A stretch of DNA of 64,000 nt from Paraburkholderia nodosa (GTDB lineage: Bacteria; Pseudomonadota; Gammaproteobacteria; Burkholderiales; Burkholderiaceae): positions 496,001 through 560,000 of the forward strand of contig NZ_MCNV01000002.1 of NCBI RefSeq assembly GCF_001718195.1, written 5' to 3'. The translations under genes were made by a program, and so were the position numbers. Positions 25,338-34,834 of this stretch are shown piece after piece (position 1 is the first letter of the stretch; each line of letters begins with the position of its first letter). The notes below the pieces were generated by a model. The model saw nothing but the letters and a program-made list of their open reading frames with translations, was not told the origin of the DNA and ran no database searches.

Positions 25338-26146
25338 CGTTGCTCCCTGGCGGCTGCCGTGTGTTGCGTGCCGGCGCCCTGCCCCGCTGCCGGTTCGTCG
25401 CCATCCTGCCCGCCGAGCCAGCCATAACCCTTGCGCTCCAGCTCGAGCGCAAGCTCATGCGAACCCGAGCGCACGATGCGCCCCTGTGAAAGCACGTGTA
25501 CCTGGTCCGGCACGATGTAGTCGAGCAGGCGCTGATAGTGCGTCACGAGCACGATGGCCCGGTCCGCGCTGCGCATCTGGTTCACACCACGGGCGACGAG
25601 TTGCAACGCGTCGATATCGAGCCCGGAATCGGTCTCGTCGAGAATGGCGAGACGCGGCTCCAGCACCGTCATCTGCAGCACCTCGTTGCGCTTTTTCTCG
25701 CCGCCCGAAAACCCTTCGTTCACGCCCCGGTAGAGCAGGTCTTCCTTCATCTCCATGGCCGCCATTTTTTCCTTCACCAGTGCGAGAAAGTCCATGGCGT
25801 CGAGTTCCGCCTCGCCACGATGCTTGCGCTGCGCGTTGAGCGCGGCCTTGAGCAGATAGATATTGCTCACGCCCGGTATTTCCACCGGATACTGAAACGC
25901 GAGAAAGAGCCCGCGGCGCGCGCGCTCGTCGGGCGCAAGCGCGAGCAGGTCGCAGCCGTCGTAGTGCACGCTGCCCCCCGTGACCACGTATTGCTCGCGC
26001 CCCGCCAGCACATGGGCGAGTGTGCTTTTGCCGGAGCCGTTCGGCCCCATGATCGCGTGAACCTCGCCCGCATTCACGCGTAAATCCACTCCGCGCAGAA
26101 TCGGCTTGCTTTCCACTTCGACATTCAGATTGCGGATTTCCAGCAT
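25334..26146 (-). CDS. sufC: SufC ATPase of the SufBCD complex
   Basis: A 270-residue ABC-type ATPase. Walker A GPNGSGKSTLAHVL, signature FSGGEKKRNEVLQM, Walker B LAILDETDSGLDIDAL and the H-loop in VTHYQRLLDYI are complete. It hydrolyses ATP to open the SufB-SufD interface for cluster assembly. The C-terminus is about 20 residues longer than the usual 250, ending in a Gly/Ala/Gln-rich tail (DEPAAGQGAGTQHTAA). AGGGAGAAAAGG precedes the ATG at 26146. It begins 13 bp after sufB. Confidence 0.96.
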   Translation of the reverse strand: MLEIRNLNVEVESKPILRGVDLRVNAGEVHAIMGPNGSGKSTLAHVLAGREQYVVTGGSVHYDGCDLLALAPDERARRGLFLAFQYPVEIPGVSNIYLLKAALNAQRKHRGEAELDAMDFLALVKEKMAAMEMKEDLLYRGVNEGFSGGEKKRNEVLQMTVLEPRLAILDETDSGLDIDALQLVARGVNQMRSADRAIVLVTHYQRLLDYIVPDQVHVLSQGRIVRSGSHELALELERKGYGWLGGQDGDEPAAGQGAGTQHTAAAREQR

Positions 26147-26159
26147 CCTTTTCTCCCTC

Positions 26160-27608
<1,449 letters not shown>

Positions 27609-27661
27609 GACGTTATTACGGTCTCCTTTACACTCATGAGCTCATTCTAGAACCCCTGGCA

Positions 27662-27684
27662 AAACCCTGGCATGGCCGGGGTTT
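27662..27684. promoter_or_regulatory. 23-bp dyad between sufB and the divergent MFS gene
   Basis: A near-perfect inverted repeat: AAACCCtGGC, spacer ATG, GCCgGGGTTT (one mismatch in ten). Just upstream (27652-27660) lies a further partial copy of the left half (ACCCCTGGC), giving repeated half-sites. It sits about 55 bp upstream of the sufB start and 80 bp upstream of the MFS start. Placement suggests an operator, for example for an iron or iron-sulfur responsive regulator; the regulator is not identified. Confidence 0.6.
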
Positions 27685-27765
27685 AAGCAGAGCACATAAG
27701 GCGCGAAGCAGGCACGCGCGATGCGGAAGACCCTGTTGACAAGAGAGAAATGACAACGCATCCGC

Positions 27766-29022
27766 GTGAAGCCGACCCTTCCACTACTGGCCGTCAGTTT
27801 CTTCGCCGCGGACGTGCAGGCGGGCGCGGGCCCCTTTCTCGGCATCTATCTCCAGGCCCATGGCTGGACGCCGGAAACGATCGGCACCGTGCTGACCATG
27901 GGCGCGGTGATCGGCACGCTCGCGACAGTGCCCGGCGGCGCGCTCGTCGACGCCATTTATCACCGCCGCGCGGTGGTCGTCGGCGCCAGCCTGTTGACCA
28001 TCGTGGCCGCTTGCGTCATCTGGCTTTCGCACGGCTACTGGCCGATCGCGTTTTCGCAGATCGCCACAGCCGTCGGGGGTTCGGTCATGGGCCCCGCGTT
28101 GACGGGATTGACGCTCGGCATGGTCGGCCGCAAGAACTTCGACCGGCAATACGGGCGCAACCAGGTCGCGAACCATGCCGGCAACATCATCGCCGCGGCG
28201 TTGTCCGGCGCGCTCGGATGGTGGCTCGGCATTGCCTATGTGTTCGTGCTGGGCGCGGCATTCGGTCTCGCGTGTATCGCGTCCGTGCTGCTCATTCCCC
28301 CGCGTTCGGTGCACCGGCACTACGCGCGCGGCCTCGTGCACGACGACGAAAAAGATCGTTCGCAGGTGCGCGCCGAACGCATGCGCATGTTGTTGCATTG
28401 CCGCCCCCTGCTGTTGCTCGCGGCGTCGCTTGCCGCGTTCAGTCTCGGCAATTCCGCCATGCTGCCGCTCTATAGTCTTGCCGTCGCGGCAGCCCATCAC
28501 GGCGACGCTAACCAGATCACCGCCGCCAACATCATCATCTCGCAGATCGTGATGCTCACGGCCGCGGTCTTCGCAAGCCGCATCATTCGCCGCTGGGGCT
28601 TCTGGCGGGTCATTCTCGCGACGCTCCTCACGCTGCCGCTGCGCGGCGTGTTCGCCGCGTGGCTGGCGTCGCCGTGGGGCATCCTGCCCGTGCAGGTCCT
28701 CGACGGTCTCGGCTCCGGTTTGCAGAGCGTCGCCATCCCCGCGCTCGTGGTGCATTTGCTGCATGGCAGCGGCCGCGTGAATCTCGGTCAGGGTGCGGTG
28801 CTCGCGGTGCAGGCAGCGGGCGGCTGCCTGAGTCCGCTGCTGGGCGGGTGGCTCGCCAACCGCTTCGGCTATCCAGCGGCGTTTCTCGCGCTCGGCAGCC
28901 TCGCCGTCGTCGCGTTGGCCATCTGGGTCACGCAGGGCGCGACCATCCGCGGGTCGTGCGACATGCGCCGCGACGAACTGGAACAACTCGCCGACGTCGA
29001 CACGTCGGCGTTGTTTCACTGA
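27766..29022 (+). CDS. MFS transporter
   Basis: A 418-residue transporter with twelve predicted membrane segments, begun at a GTG (27766, MKPTLPLLAVSFFAADVQAG); no strong ribosome binding site is present, so the start is provisional. It has the MFS loop 2-3 feature (GGALVDAIYHRRAVVVG) and a Gly-rich helix 5 (NQVANHAGNIIAAALSG). The central loop has a charged His/Arg patch (VHRHYARGLVHDDEKDRSQ). The family is broad and the substrate unknown. It is transcribed divergently from the SUF operon across the dyad at 27662-27684, so joint regulation is possible. Confidence 0.88.
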   Translation: MKPTLPLLAVSFFAADVQAGAGPFLGIYLQAHGWTPETIGTVLTMGAVIGTLATVPGGALVDAIYHRRAVVVGASLLTIVAACVIWLSHGYWPIAFSQIATAVGGSVMGPALTGLTLGMVGRKNFDRQYGRNQVANHAGNIIAAALSGALGWWLGIAYVFVLGAAFGLACIASVLLIPPRSVHRHYARGLVHDDEKDRSQVRAERMRMLLHCRPLLLLAASLAAFSLGNSAMLPLYSLAVAAAHHGDANQITAANIIISQIVMLTAAVFASRIIRRWGFWRVILATLLTLPLRGVFAAWLASPWGILPVQVLDGLGSGLQSVAIPALVVHLLHGSGRVNLGQGAVLAVQAAGGCLSPLLGGWLANRFGYPAAFLALGSLAVVALAIWVTQGATIRGSCDMRRDELEQLADVDTSALFH

Positions 29023-29105
29023 CGACGATGGCCGCACGTCCACGCTTGCGGGCACGCGATTCGCGGCACCTTGCAGGGCATGACGATGAAGACCAGGGAG
29101 GAGCC

Positions 29106-29369
29106 ATGAAGCCACTGCATGTTCCCGTCTGGGGCGCGATCGCCTGTTTGGCGCTCGCCGCCTCCTCGTTGTCCGTCAACGCACAGACCCAAACGCCCGC
29201 TCATCCCCCTGCGCCGCCGATGGTGAAACCGCCGGCAGCCGTGCCAGGCACGGCAAGCGAATCGAACCCCGCCAACCCCGATAACATGCCTGTGAAGAAA
29301 CCCAAGGGGCCCGCCACCCACGACAAGATGATGCGCAGCGACCCCGCCAGCGACGCTCAGGCCAAATAG
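29106..29369 (+). CDS. Small exported proline-rich protein
   Basis: An 87-residue protein with a signal peptide (MKPLHVPVWGAIACLALAAS, cleaving near NAQ) and a Pro/Lys/Ala-rich mature part with charged repeats (MVKPPAAVPG, NMPVKKPKGPATHDKMM). GGGAGGA precedes the ATG at 29106. No known domain is seen. A protein of similar build (signal, then low-complexity Ser/Thr/Lys-rich tail) is encoded at 49403-49714. It is probably periplasmic. Confidence 0.68.
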   Translation: MKPLHVPVWGAIACLALAASSLSVNAQTQTPAHPPAPPMVKPPAAVPGTASESNPANPDNMPVKKPKGPATHDKMMRSDPASDAQAK

Positions 29370-29398
29370 CACAAAAAGAAGCGCAAATAGGACTCACC

Positions 29399-29413
29399 CC
29401 TGGCTGCGCCAGG
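29399..29413 (+). terminator. Small hairpin after the exported protein gene
   Basis: CCTGGC-TGC-GCCAGG forms a six-pair stem with a three-base loop, about 30 bp downstream of the stop; the following CTCTACCCTTTAAC is only weakly T-rich. It may be a weak terminator before the DUF1488 gene. Confidence 0.35.
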
Positions 29414-29450
29414 CTCTACCCTTTAACAATAGAACTCACGGAGGACCAGG

Positions 29451-29711
29451 ATGAGAATCGAATTCACGAGTCGCCGTCACGCTGTGGCTGCCGCACGCGT
29501 CGCGTTCGAAGCCAACGTGGACAACCGCCCGGTATGGTGCAGCGTGTCGCTCGACGCGCTGAACGACCGCTTCGGCAACACCGGCACATCGGCGCATGCG
29601 CTATTGAGCGCCTTCGAGGCAAACCGCCCGAGCATCGAACTGGCCGCGCGGCACGCGCTGGAGAAAAACGGGGGCCAGTCCGTGGAGCTCGAAACGCGCG
29701 ATCTCGAGTAA
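29451..29711 (+). CDS. DUF1488 family protein
   Basis: An 86-residue protein with GGAGG just upstream of the ATG at 29451. It matches the DUF1488 pattern: a hydrophobic/basic start (MRIEFTSRRHAVAAARVAFE), then VWCSVSLDALNDRFGNTG and an amphipathic C-terminal helix. Small, soluble and common in Burkholderiales; the function is not known. It stands alone between the exported protein and a 347-bp gap. Confidence 0.8.
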   Translation: MRIEFTSRRHAVAAARVAFEANVDNRPVWCSVSLDALNDRFGNTGTSAHALLSAFEANRPSIELAARHALEKNGGQSVELETRDLE

Positions 29712-30058
29712 GCGCGCCGACGCAAGCGCAATGGCAATCGCAACCGGGTTCGAGTCGTCAGCCGAACGGGCCTGCTCCCGGCAGGGCTCGAGACTTCCCA
29801 AAGAACTGAAGAGCGCTCGCCCGGGTGCAAGTCTGGCGAAGCCGAGGTGTCCATAATGGCTGGCATCCGTACACTGCCGCTCGGTTCAATTGCGCATCGC
29901 AATCGGCTAATCTTTTCTTGCGTCCGCGACCAGCGCCACCCTTTCGTGTGCGTCGCGTTGTTTCCCCCGGCGCTTGCCGCGGAACGCACCTGCCAGCCGC
30001 ACTACGCTTGAACCCGTTCGCCTCGACGCGACGGCCCTGACGTGACAAGGAGGCAGAC
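29712..30058. other. Intergenic region
   Basis: About 347 bp without a supported gene: a short frame near 29856-30011 lacks a ribosome binding site. The region just before 30059 holds a strong Shine-Dalgarno (AAGGAGG). No promoter can be named with confidence. Confidence 0.4.
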
Positions 30059-30214
30059 ATGGACGCATTACAGTGGGGAACCGCCATCGGCGTCATGGTA
30101 TTGGTCATCGCGGCCACGGCCGTGATTGCGCACTATCGCCGCGAACGGCGCCGCGCAAGTCTGTTGCGCAACCTCCACCACCACAACGGCATCCGCTCTT
30201 CGCACCTGCGCTAG
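30059..30214 (+). CDS. Small single-helix membrane protein, 51 residues
   Basis: An ORF of 51 codons with a near-consensus AAGGAGG six bases before the ATG, which marks it as real despite its size. One membrane helix spans about 7-24 (TAIGVMVLVIAATAVIAH), followed by a basic tail (YRRERRRASLLRNLHHHNG) likely on the cytosolic face. The family is unknown. Its TAG stop lies in CTAG, a palindrome that is also the stop of the convergent histidine kinase gene, so the two genes overlap by four bases tail to tail. Confidence 0.72.
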   Translation: MDALQWGTAIGVMVLVIAATAVIAHYRRERRRASLLRNLHHHNGIRSSHLR

Positions 30215-31905
30215 CCAGTCATACGCCAGCCGTCTTGCGCGCACATCTGGAGCATGGTGCGCAGCCGTCCGATATCGGCGGGCTTCGCGAGATGCGCATG
30301 GAAACCGGCCGCCAGCGCCGCCGCCCGGTCGCTGTCCGAAACATGCCCGCTCAGCGCGACCAGCATCACGTTGGCGTGATCCGGCATGGCGCGCATGCGC
30401 TCCGCCAGTTCGTAGCCGTTCATGCCCGGCATGCCGATATCGACGAGCGCAAGATGCGGCTTCCATTGCCTCAGCATAGTCAGTGCGCTCGCGCCGTCGC
30501 CGGCCGTTCTGACTTCATGCCCTTCCAGTTCGAGCAACGCGCCGAGTGCGAAACACGCGTCGGCATTGTCGTCGACGATGAGCACGCGCGCCGGGCCGTT
30601 GCCCGCCAGCACGGCGGGGAGCGGCTTGACGGTTTCGGCGCTGCCGGTTCGCACGGGAATCGAGAGGCGCGCCAGCGTGCCGCGTCCGATTCCCTCGCTC
30701 GTCACGAGAATCTCGCCGCCATGCAACTGTGCGAGACGCTGCGCAATGGGAAGTCCGATGCCGAGGCCCCCTTCCAGCCGCGCGCTCTTGCCCGCGAATT
30801 GCGCAAACGGCTCGAAAATGCGCGAGAGCACGGCCGGGTCGATCCCGATGCCGTTGTCGCGAATCGAGATCTCGACACAGCGCGCGCCGCCCGTGCTCTT
30901 CTGTTCGACGACGAGCGTAATCTCGCCGCCGTCAGGCGTATAGCGCACGGCATTGGAAAGCAGGTTCACGATCACCTGCGTGAGCCGCGTCGGGTCTGCG
31001 AACAACCGCAGGTCGCCGGCAAGCGGCCGCACGCTCAGCGTATGCCTGCGCGCCTGCACACGCTCGCGGATGGAGGCGAGCGCGTCGGAGAGGATTTCGT
31101 TCAACGACGCATCGGTGGGATCGACGTTCAACTTGTCATGGTCCAGGCGCGACGCATCCTGTAGTTCGTCCATCAGACGTTTGAGCTGCGCGATCTGGCG
31201 CTGCGCAACCGCGAAGTATTCGCGCTGCGGCGCGCGATCTTTGCAGATCATCTGGAGCGCCTGAAACGCGTTTTCGAGCGGCGCGAGCGGATTGCGGAAC
31301 TCGTGTGCGAGCACGGCGATCACTTCCGAATAGCGCTGTGTCTGCATGCGGCTATGGTCGCGCGCCTCGACCAGATCGAGCGCCGAGCCGGCCACGGCGG
31401 CAAACTCGCCGAGCACCCGCTGGTCTTCGCGGGAGAAACGCGATCGTTCCTCGAGCGAGGCGACCCAGATCGCGCCCAGTGGCCGCCCTTTCGAAACGAT
31501 AGGCAGAATGAGCGCCTCCTGGACGTCGGCGCATGCGGGGGCGAGAATTGGGAAATCGTCGCTCAACGCGGTGAAAAGCAGCGGCTTGCCGGCTTCGAGC
31601 ACGGCGGCGCACGGACAGTCGCTCCAATGGATTCGGCTTCCGCACAGGTTCGCGAACTTGCCGGCCACGCTGTGCCAGCGAAAGTAGCGCTCTTCGCCTT
31701 CGCGCTCCAGCAAACTGATGCCGGCCGATTGCGCGCAGCACAAACGCATCGCAAAGTCTGCAATCCTCTGCAACAGCACTTCGCGCGAGTCCAGTTGCGC
31801 GGTGACCAACGCGAGAAGCGCCTGGTTCTCGCGCGCATGGTCGGGCGCGCGAGACGGTCGCGCATCGATATCGGCGATAGCGGGCGACCTGCGTTTCGGT
31901 GCCAT
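30211..31905 (-). CDS. Hybrid histidine kinase: GAF, HisKA, HATPase, receiver
   Basis: A 564-residue cytosolic hybrid kinase. The start is the ATG at 31905 (MAPKRRSPAIAD), with GGAGGAG upstream; the earlier frame has no such site. Order: short N-terminal extension, GAF sensor (about 30-195, with a Cys-rich stretch CGSRIHWSDCPCAA that could bind a ligand or metal), HisKA with the phosphorylated His in VLAHEFRNPLAP, HATPase (N box VNLLSNAVRYTPDGG, G boxes RDNGIGID and GGLGIGLPI), then a C-terminal receiver (VLIVDDNADA, DIGMPGMNG with the phospho-Asp, LSGHVSD). The input is soluble, so it senses a cytosolic cue; no partner regulator is next to it. It shares its stop region with the small membrane protein gene. 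Confidence 0.93.
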   Translation of the reverse strand: MAPKRRSPAIADIDARPSRAPDHARENQALLALVTAQLDSREVLLQRIADFAMRLCCAQSAGISLLEREGEERYFRWHSVAGKFANLCGSRIHWSDCPCAAVLEAGKPLLFTALSDDFPILAPACADVQEALILPIVSKGRPLGAIWVASLEERSRFSREDQRVLGEFAAVAGSALDLVEARDHSRMQTQRYSEVIAVLAHEFRNPLAPLENAFQALQMICKDRAPQREYFAVAQRQIAQLKRLMDELQDASRLDHDKLNVDPTDASLNEILSDALASIRERVQARRHTLSVRPLAGDLRLFADPTRLTQVIVNLLSNAVRYTPDGGEITLVVEQKSTGGARCVEISIRDNGIGIDPAVLSRIFEPFAQFAGKSARLEGGLGIGLPIAQRLAQLHGGEILVTSEGIGRGTLARLSIPVRTGSAETVKPLPAVLAGNGPARVLIVDDNADACFALGALLELEGHEVRTAGDGASALTMLRQWKPHLALVDIGMPGMNGYELAERMRAMPDHANVMLVALSGHVSDSDRAAALAAGFHAHLAKPADIGRLRTMLQMCAQDGWRMTG

Positions 31906-32110
31906 TGCGGTCTCCTCCGGTGGCCCGATGAAGCTATTTATGTCGTGGTAATGGGGCTGAGACATTTTATGCACCGCCGAAGAGAATGTTAATTGCCGCA
32001 GGATGTTCGTAATGGCAGCATTCCGGACAGGTGCTCACTGCACACCGCAGCGCGAATTACGCGCAATACAGCGGACGAAAAAAACGGAAACAGTGACGGC
32101 GAGTGACAAA

Positions 32111-32137
32111 AACGCCCGGAATTCCGGGCGTTTTTTT
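32111..32137. terminator. Bidirectional intrinsic terminator after hpnJ
   Basis: A perfect 11-bp stem with no unpaired base at the centre (AACGCCCGGAA|TTCCGGGCGTT; the tip will open to a small loop) is followed by TTTTTTT on the plus strand and by TTTTTG on the minus strand. It ends the hpnJ message 20 bp after its stop and insulates the kinase gene. Confidence 0.9.
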
Positions 32138-32156
32138 CGAAGGGGACGCTGCTGCT

Positions 32157-33578
32157 TCAGACCTTGCGCGCGCGGAGATATTTGAAGAACTCTGCGCCCT
32201 CCTGCAGGCGCCGCTTCATCATTTCCCAACTCACCAGCATCTCGCGGACGATCTCCCAGATCTTCGACGGCCGGAAATAAAAGCGCTTGTAGAACTCCTC
32301 GACGCCAAGGTAGATCTCTTCGCGCGACAGGTGCGGATAGCCGATCGTCGAGGCCTGCGTACCGGCCGAATTGATGAGCGTGATGACCTTGGTATCGTTC
32401 AGCCAGCCATTTTCGACCGCCTGCTTATGAAGCACGGTACCGGGATAAGGCGCGGCGAGCGAGACCTGGATGGTATGGGGATTGATCTCTTTTGCGTACT
32501 GAATGGTCTTCTGGATCGTTTCGTGCGTCTCGCCCGGCAACCCGAGGATGAAGGTCCCGTGAATCTTGATGCCGAGCTTGCGGCAAGCCTCGCTGAACTG
32601 GCGCGCGAAGTCCGTGCGCACGCCCTTCTTGACGTTCACGAGAATCTGGTCGTCGCCGGATTCGAAGCCCACGAGCAACAGACGCAAGCCGTTGTCCTTC
32701 ATCACCTTGAGCGTCGAGTACGGTACGTTCGCCTTGGCGTTGCACGACCACGTCACGCCCAGCTTGCCCAGCCCGCGCGCGATCTCTTCGGCGCGCGGCC
32801 TGAGATCGGTGAACGTGTCGTCGTCGAACATGATCTCCTTGATTTCGGGCATGTTGTCCCGAATCCATTTCACCTCTTCCAGCACGTGCTCGACCGAGCG
32901 CGTGCGATAACGATGCCCCCCCACCGTATGCGGCCAGAGGCAAAAGGTGCAGCGGGACTTGCAGCCGCGCCCCGTGTAGAGCGAGAGATACGGATGCTTG
33001 AGATAGCCGCTGAAATAATGCTCGGGCGTGAGGTCGCGCTTGTAGATCGGCGAGACGAAAGGAAGCTGATCCATGTCTTCGAGGATCGGCCGCGCGTCGT
33101 TGTGCATGATGCCGCCGTCGGGCAGCCGATAGCTCAGGCCCAGGATCGATTCGAACGGCCGCCCCTGGGAGATCTCGAGGCAGGTGAAATCGAATTCTTC
33201 GCGGCACACGAAATCGAGCGCGTCGCTCGCAGTCAGTGAACCATGCGGATCGACCGCCACCTTGGCGCCGATCATGCCGATGAGGACCGTGCTCTTGCGC
33301 CGCTTCAGGTGCTCGGCGAACTGGATGTCGCTCTGGAACGAGGGCGAACTCGTGTGAATGATAATGAGTTCGTATTCCTGTGCAATATCCAGGGTCGCTT
33401 CGAGCGTCAGGTCGTCTGCGGGAGCATCCACCACGCGGCTGCCTTCGACCAGCGCGGCGGGCTGAACGAGCCACGTGGGATACCAGAACGAGCGGATTTC
33501 GCGCTTCGTTTGAAAGCGCGAGCCCGCGCCGCCATCGAAGCCTTCGTACGAAGGTGCCTGCAGAAACAGCGTTTTCAT
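32157..33578 (-). CDS. hpnJ: Hopanoid radical SAM protein HpnJ
   Basis: A 473-residue radical SAM enzyme of the HpnJ type. The N-terminus MKTLFLQAPSYEGFDGGAGSR and the run SFWYPTWLVQPAAL are characteristic. A B12-binding-like N-terminal domain precedes the radical SAM core, whose 4Fe-4S ligands are CKSRCTFCLWP (the CxxxCxxC motif). Published work on Burkholderia hopanoids places HpnJ, with HpnI and HpnK, in making the cyclitol ether head of bacteriohopanetetrol. Those partner genes are not in this window, so here it is a lone copy. An intrinsic terminator follows it directly. Confidence 0.93.
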   Translation of the reverse strand: MKTLFLQAPSYEGFDGGAGSRFQTKREIRSFWYPTWLVQPAALVEGSRVVDAPADDLTLEATLDIAQEYELIIIHTSSPSFQSDIQFAEHLKRRKSTVLIGMIGAKVAVDPHGSLTASDALDFVCREEFDFTCLEISQGRPFESILGLSYRLPDGGIMHNDARPILEDMDQLPFVSPIYKRDLTPEHYFSGYLKHPYLSLYTGRGCKSRCTFCLWPHTVGGHRYRTRSVEHVLEEVKWIRDNMPEIKEIMFDDDTFTDLRPRAEEIARGLGKLGVTWSCNAKANVPYSTLKVMKDNGLRLLLVGFESGDDQILVNVKKGVRTDFARQFSEACRKLGIKIHGTFILGLPGETHETIQKTIQYAKEINPHTIQVSLAAPYPGTVLHKQAVENGWLNDTKVITLINSAGTQASTIGYPHLSREEIYLGVEEFYKRFYFRPSKIWEIVREMLVSWEMMKRRLQEGAEFFKYLRARKV

Positions 33579-33857
33579 GAATGCCCTCGGAGAAAAATCG
33601 TGAATTTGTCTCGAAGCCTACAAAAACATGACACTTTGCTGGATGGCAGCTTTGCCCGGGTCAAGAATACTACGACTTGCTGCCGCGGCACGTCGAAATA
33701 ATGTCTGTACCACTTATCGAAACCCCCACTTAACAAGGCCGCCGCCGGTTGGAACACTGCAGAACAACCGCATTCGTCGGCATGAGCGATGCTTTCTGTA
33801 CTATATTTTTTGACAGCCGCAGCAGCATTCACAGCGCTCCAACGCGGGAGGCGAAGT

Positions 33858-34214
33858 ATGTCGCGACATCACGACATGCCGGAAGGCGTGCCGGTTGGCA
33901 ATGGCCACCGTATCAGCCCAGCGGACTTTCTGTTGATGGCGGGCTTTCTCGCCTACCGCGCCCCGCTCGCGTCGGTCGATGCCCGCGCGGCGGCCCGACG
34001 TATTCTCGATGCGGTTCTCTGTGCCGCGGCCGCGCACGGCTTCGCGGACTCGGCAGCGCTGGAATCCATGATGGCGAGTGCAGAGAAATCGGCAGATGTG
34101 CGCAGTCTCGCGGAGCAAGCCAGCGCTGCAGTGGGTGACACGTTCGCTTACATGCAGGTGATCCGCGGGGCGGGCGTCGCGCTGGAAGCCGACCCTTATA
34201 CGCTGATTACTTGA
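33858..34214 (+). CDS. Hypothetical protein, 118 residues
   Basis: Start chosen at the ATG at 33858, which has GGGAGG upstream; a longer frame from 33789 adds a hydrophobic stretch but no ribosome binding site. The protein is mostly helical by composition (Ala-rich, ADFLLMAGFLAYRAPLASVDARAAARRILDAVL) with an acidic C-terminal half. No motif is recognised. It overlaps tail to tail with the recombinase-like gene by eight bases. Confidence 0.6.
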   Translation: MSRHHDMPEGVPVGNGHRISPADFLLMAGFLAYRAPLASVDARAAARRILDAVLCAAAAHGFADSAALESMMASAEKSADVRSLAEQASAAVGDTFAYMQVIRGAGVALEADPYTLIT

Positions 34215-34800
34215 GATCCGGCGTTCCCGCGGCGGCGCGTATGCGCAGAACCGTCTGCCGCGAAGTGCCGAAGCGCCGTGCCACTTCGCTCACCGAGAGT
34301 CCGCTGCCCAGCGAACTCATCACGCGCGCGCGGTCGTGCGCCGAAAGCGAGGCGGGCCTGCCCGTGGGACGCCCGCTGCGCTGCGCGAGCTTCAGGCCGT
34401 TGCGGCTGCGTTCGCTGCGCGCGGCCGCCTCCATGCGGACCACCGCGCGCAGCATCTTGACCGCTTGCGGCTCGGGGCGCCCCGTGAGATCGACGCCGCC
34501 CAGTTCGACACAGCGCACGCCAATTTTCCCCTTGCGGCAGTTGAGCAGCGTAGCGAGCACGTCGCGCGCGTTGCAGCCCAAAGCGGAAAGCTGCAGGACC
34601 ACCAACTCGTCCTCGGCATCGATGCGTCCAAGCAGCCTGGTCAACGCGGGCCGTTCGGCGGCGGCTACATACGGCGCCACCGCGTCGATGGCCACGCGGC
34701 TGAGCGCCACGGTGTAGCCCGCCTTGTCGAGCTGGATCAGCTCCCGCTCGGGAAACTCGCCGTCGCTCGCGCCGTTGATGTAGAAGAACGTCCGTTGCAC
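34207..34800 (-). CDS. Degenerate serine-recombinase (resolvase) homologue with C-terminal helix-turn-helix
   Basis: A 197-residue protein aligned over its length with Tn3/gamma-delta type resolvases. It starts at GTG 34800 with GGGAG upstream. The catalytic domain (1-120) keeps the fold but not the chemistry: YaRVS has become YINGAS (the Arg is lost; Ser at 12 remains), and KLDRLGRD has become QLSALGCN, losing the Asp and two Arg at 72, 73 and 76. The C-terminal HTH (SVSEVARRFGTSRQTVLRIR) is intact. It is therefore unlikely to recombine DNA and is more plausibly a DNA-binding regulator. It begins 34 bp after the hybrid kinase gene and is probably in its operon. Confidence 0.82.
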   Translation of the reverse strand: MQRTFFYINGASDGEFPERELIQLDKAGYTVALSRVAIDAVAPYVAAAERPALTRLLGRIDAEDELVVLQLSALGCNARDVLATLLNCRKGKIGVRCVELGGVDLTGRPEPQAVKMLRAVVRMEAAARSERSRNGLKLAQRSGRPTGRPASLSAHDRARVMSSLGSGLSVSEVARRFGTSRQTVLRIRAAAGTPDLK

Positions 34801-34834
34801 ACGTGGCTCCCGTACTCGCCCGGAGGCTCGCGAA

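Noticed and set aside
27735..27740. TTGACA hexamer as -35 box for the MFS gene
   Set aside because: It lies only about 25 bases before the start codon, leaving no room for a -10 box and transcript start.
29856..30011. Small open frame in the gap before the 51-residue gene
   Set aside because: Start codon without ribosome binding site and a random-looking Cys/Arg/Pro-rich product.
33809..33815. TTGACA near 33810 as a promoter for the 118-residue protein gene
   Set aside because: No -10-like hexamer is found at 16-19 bases downstream.
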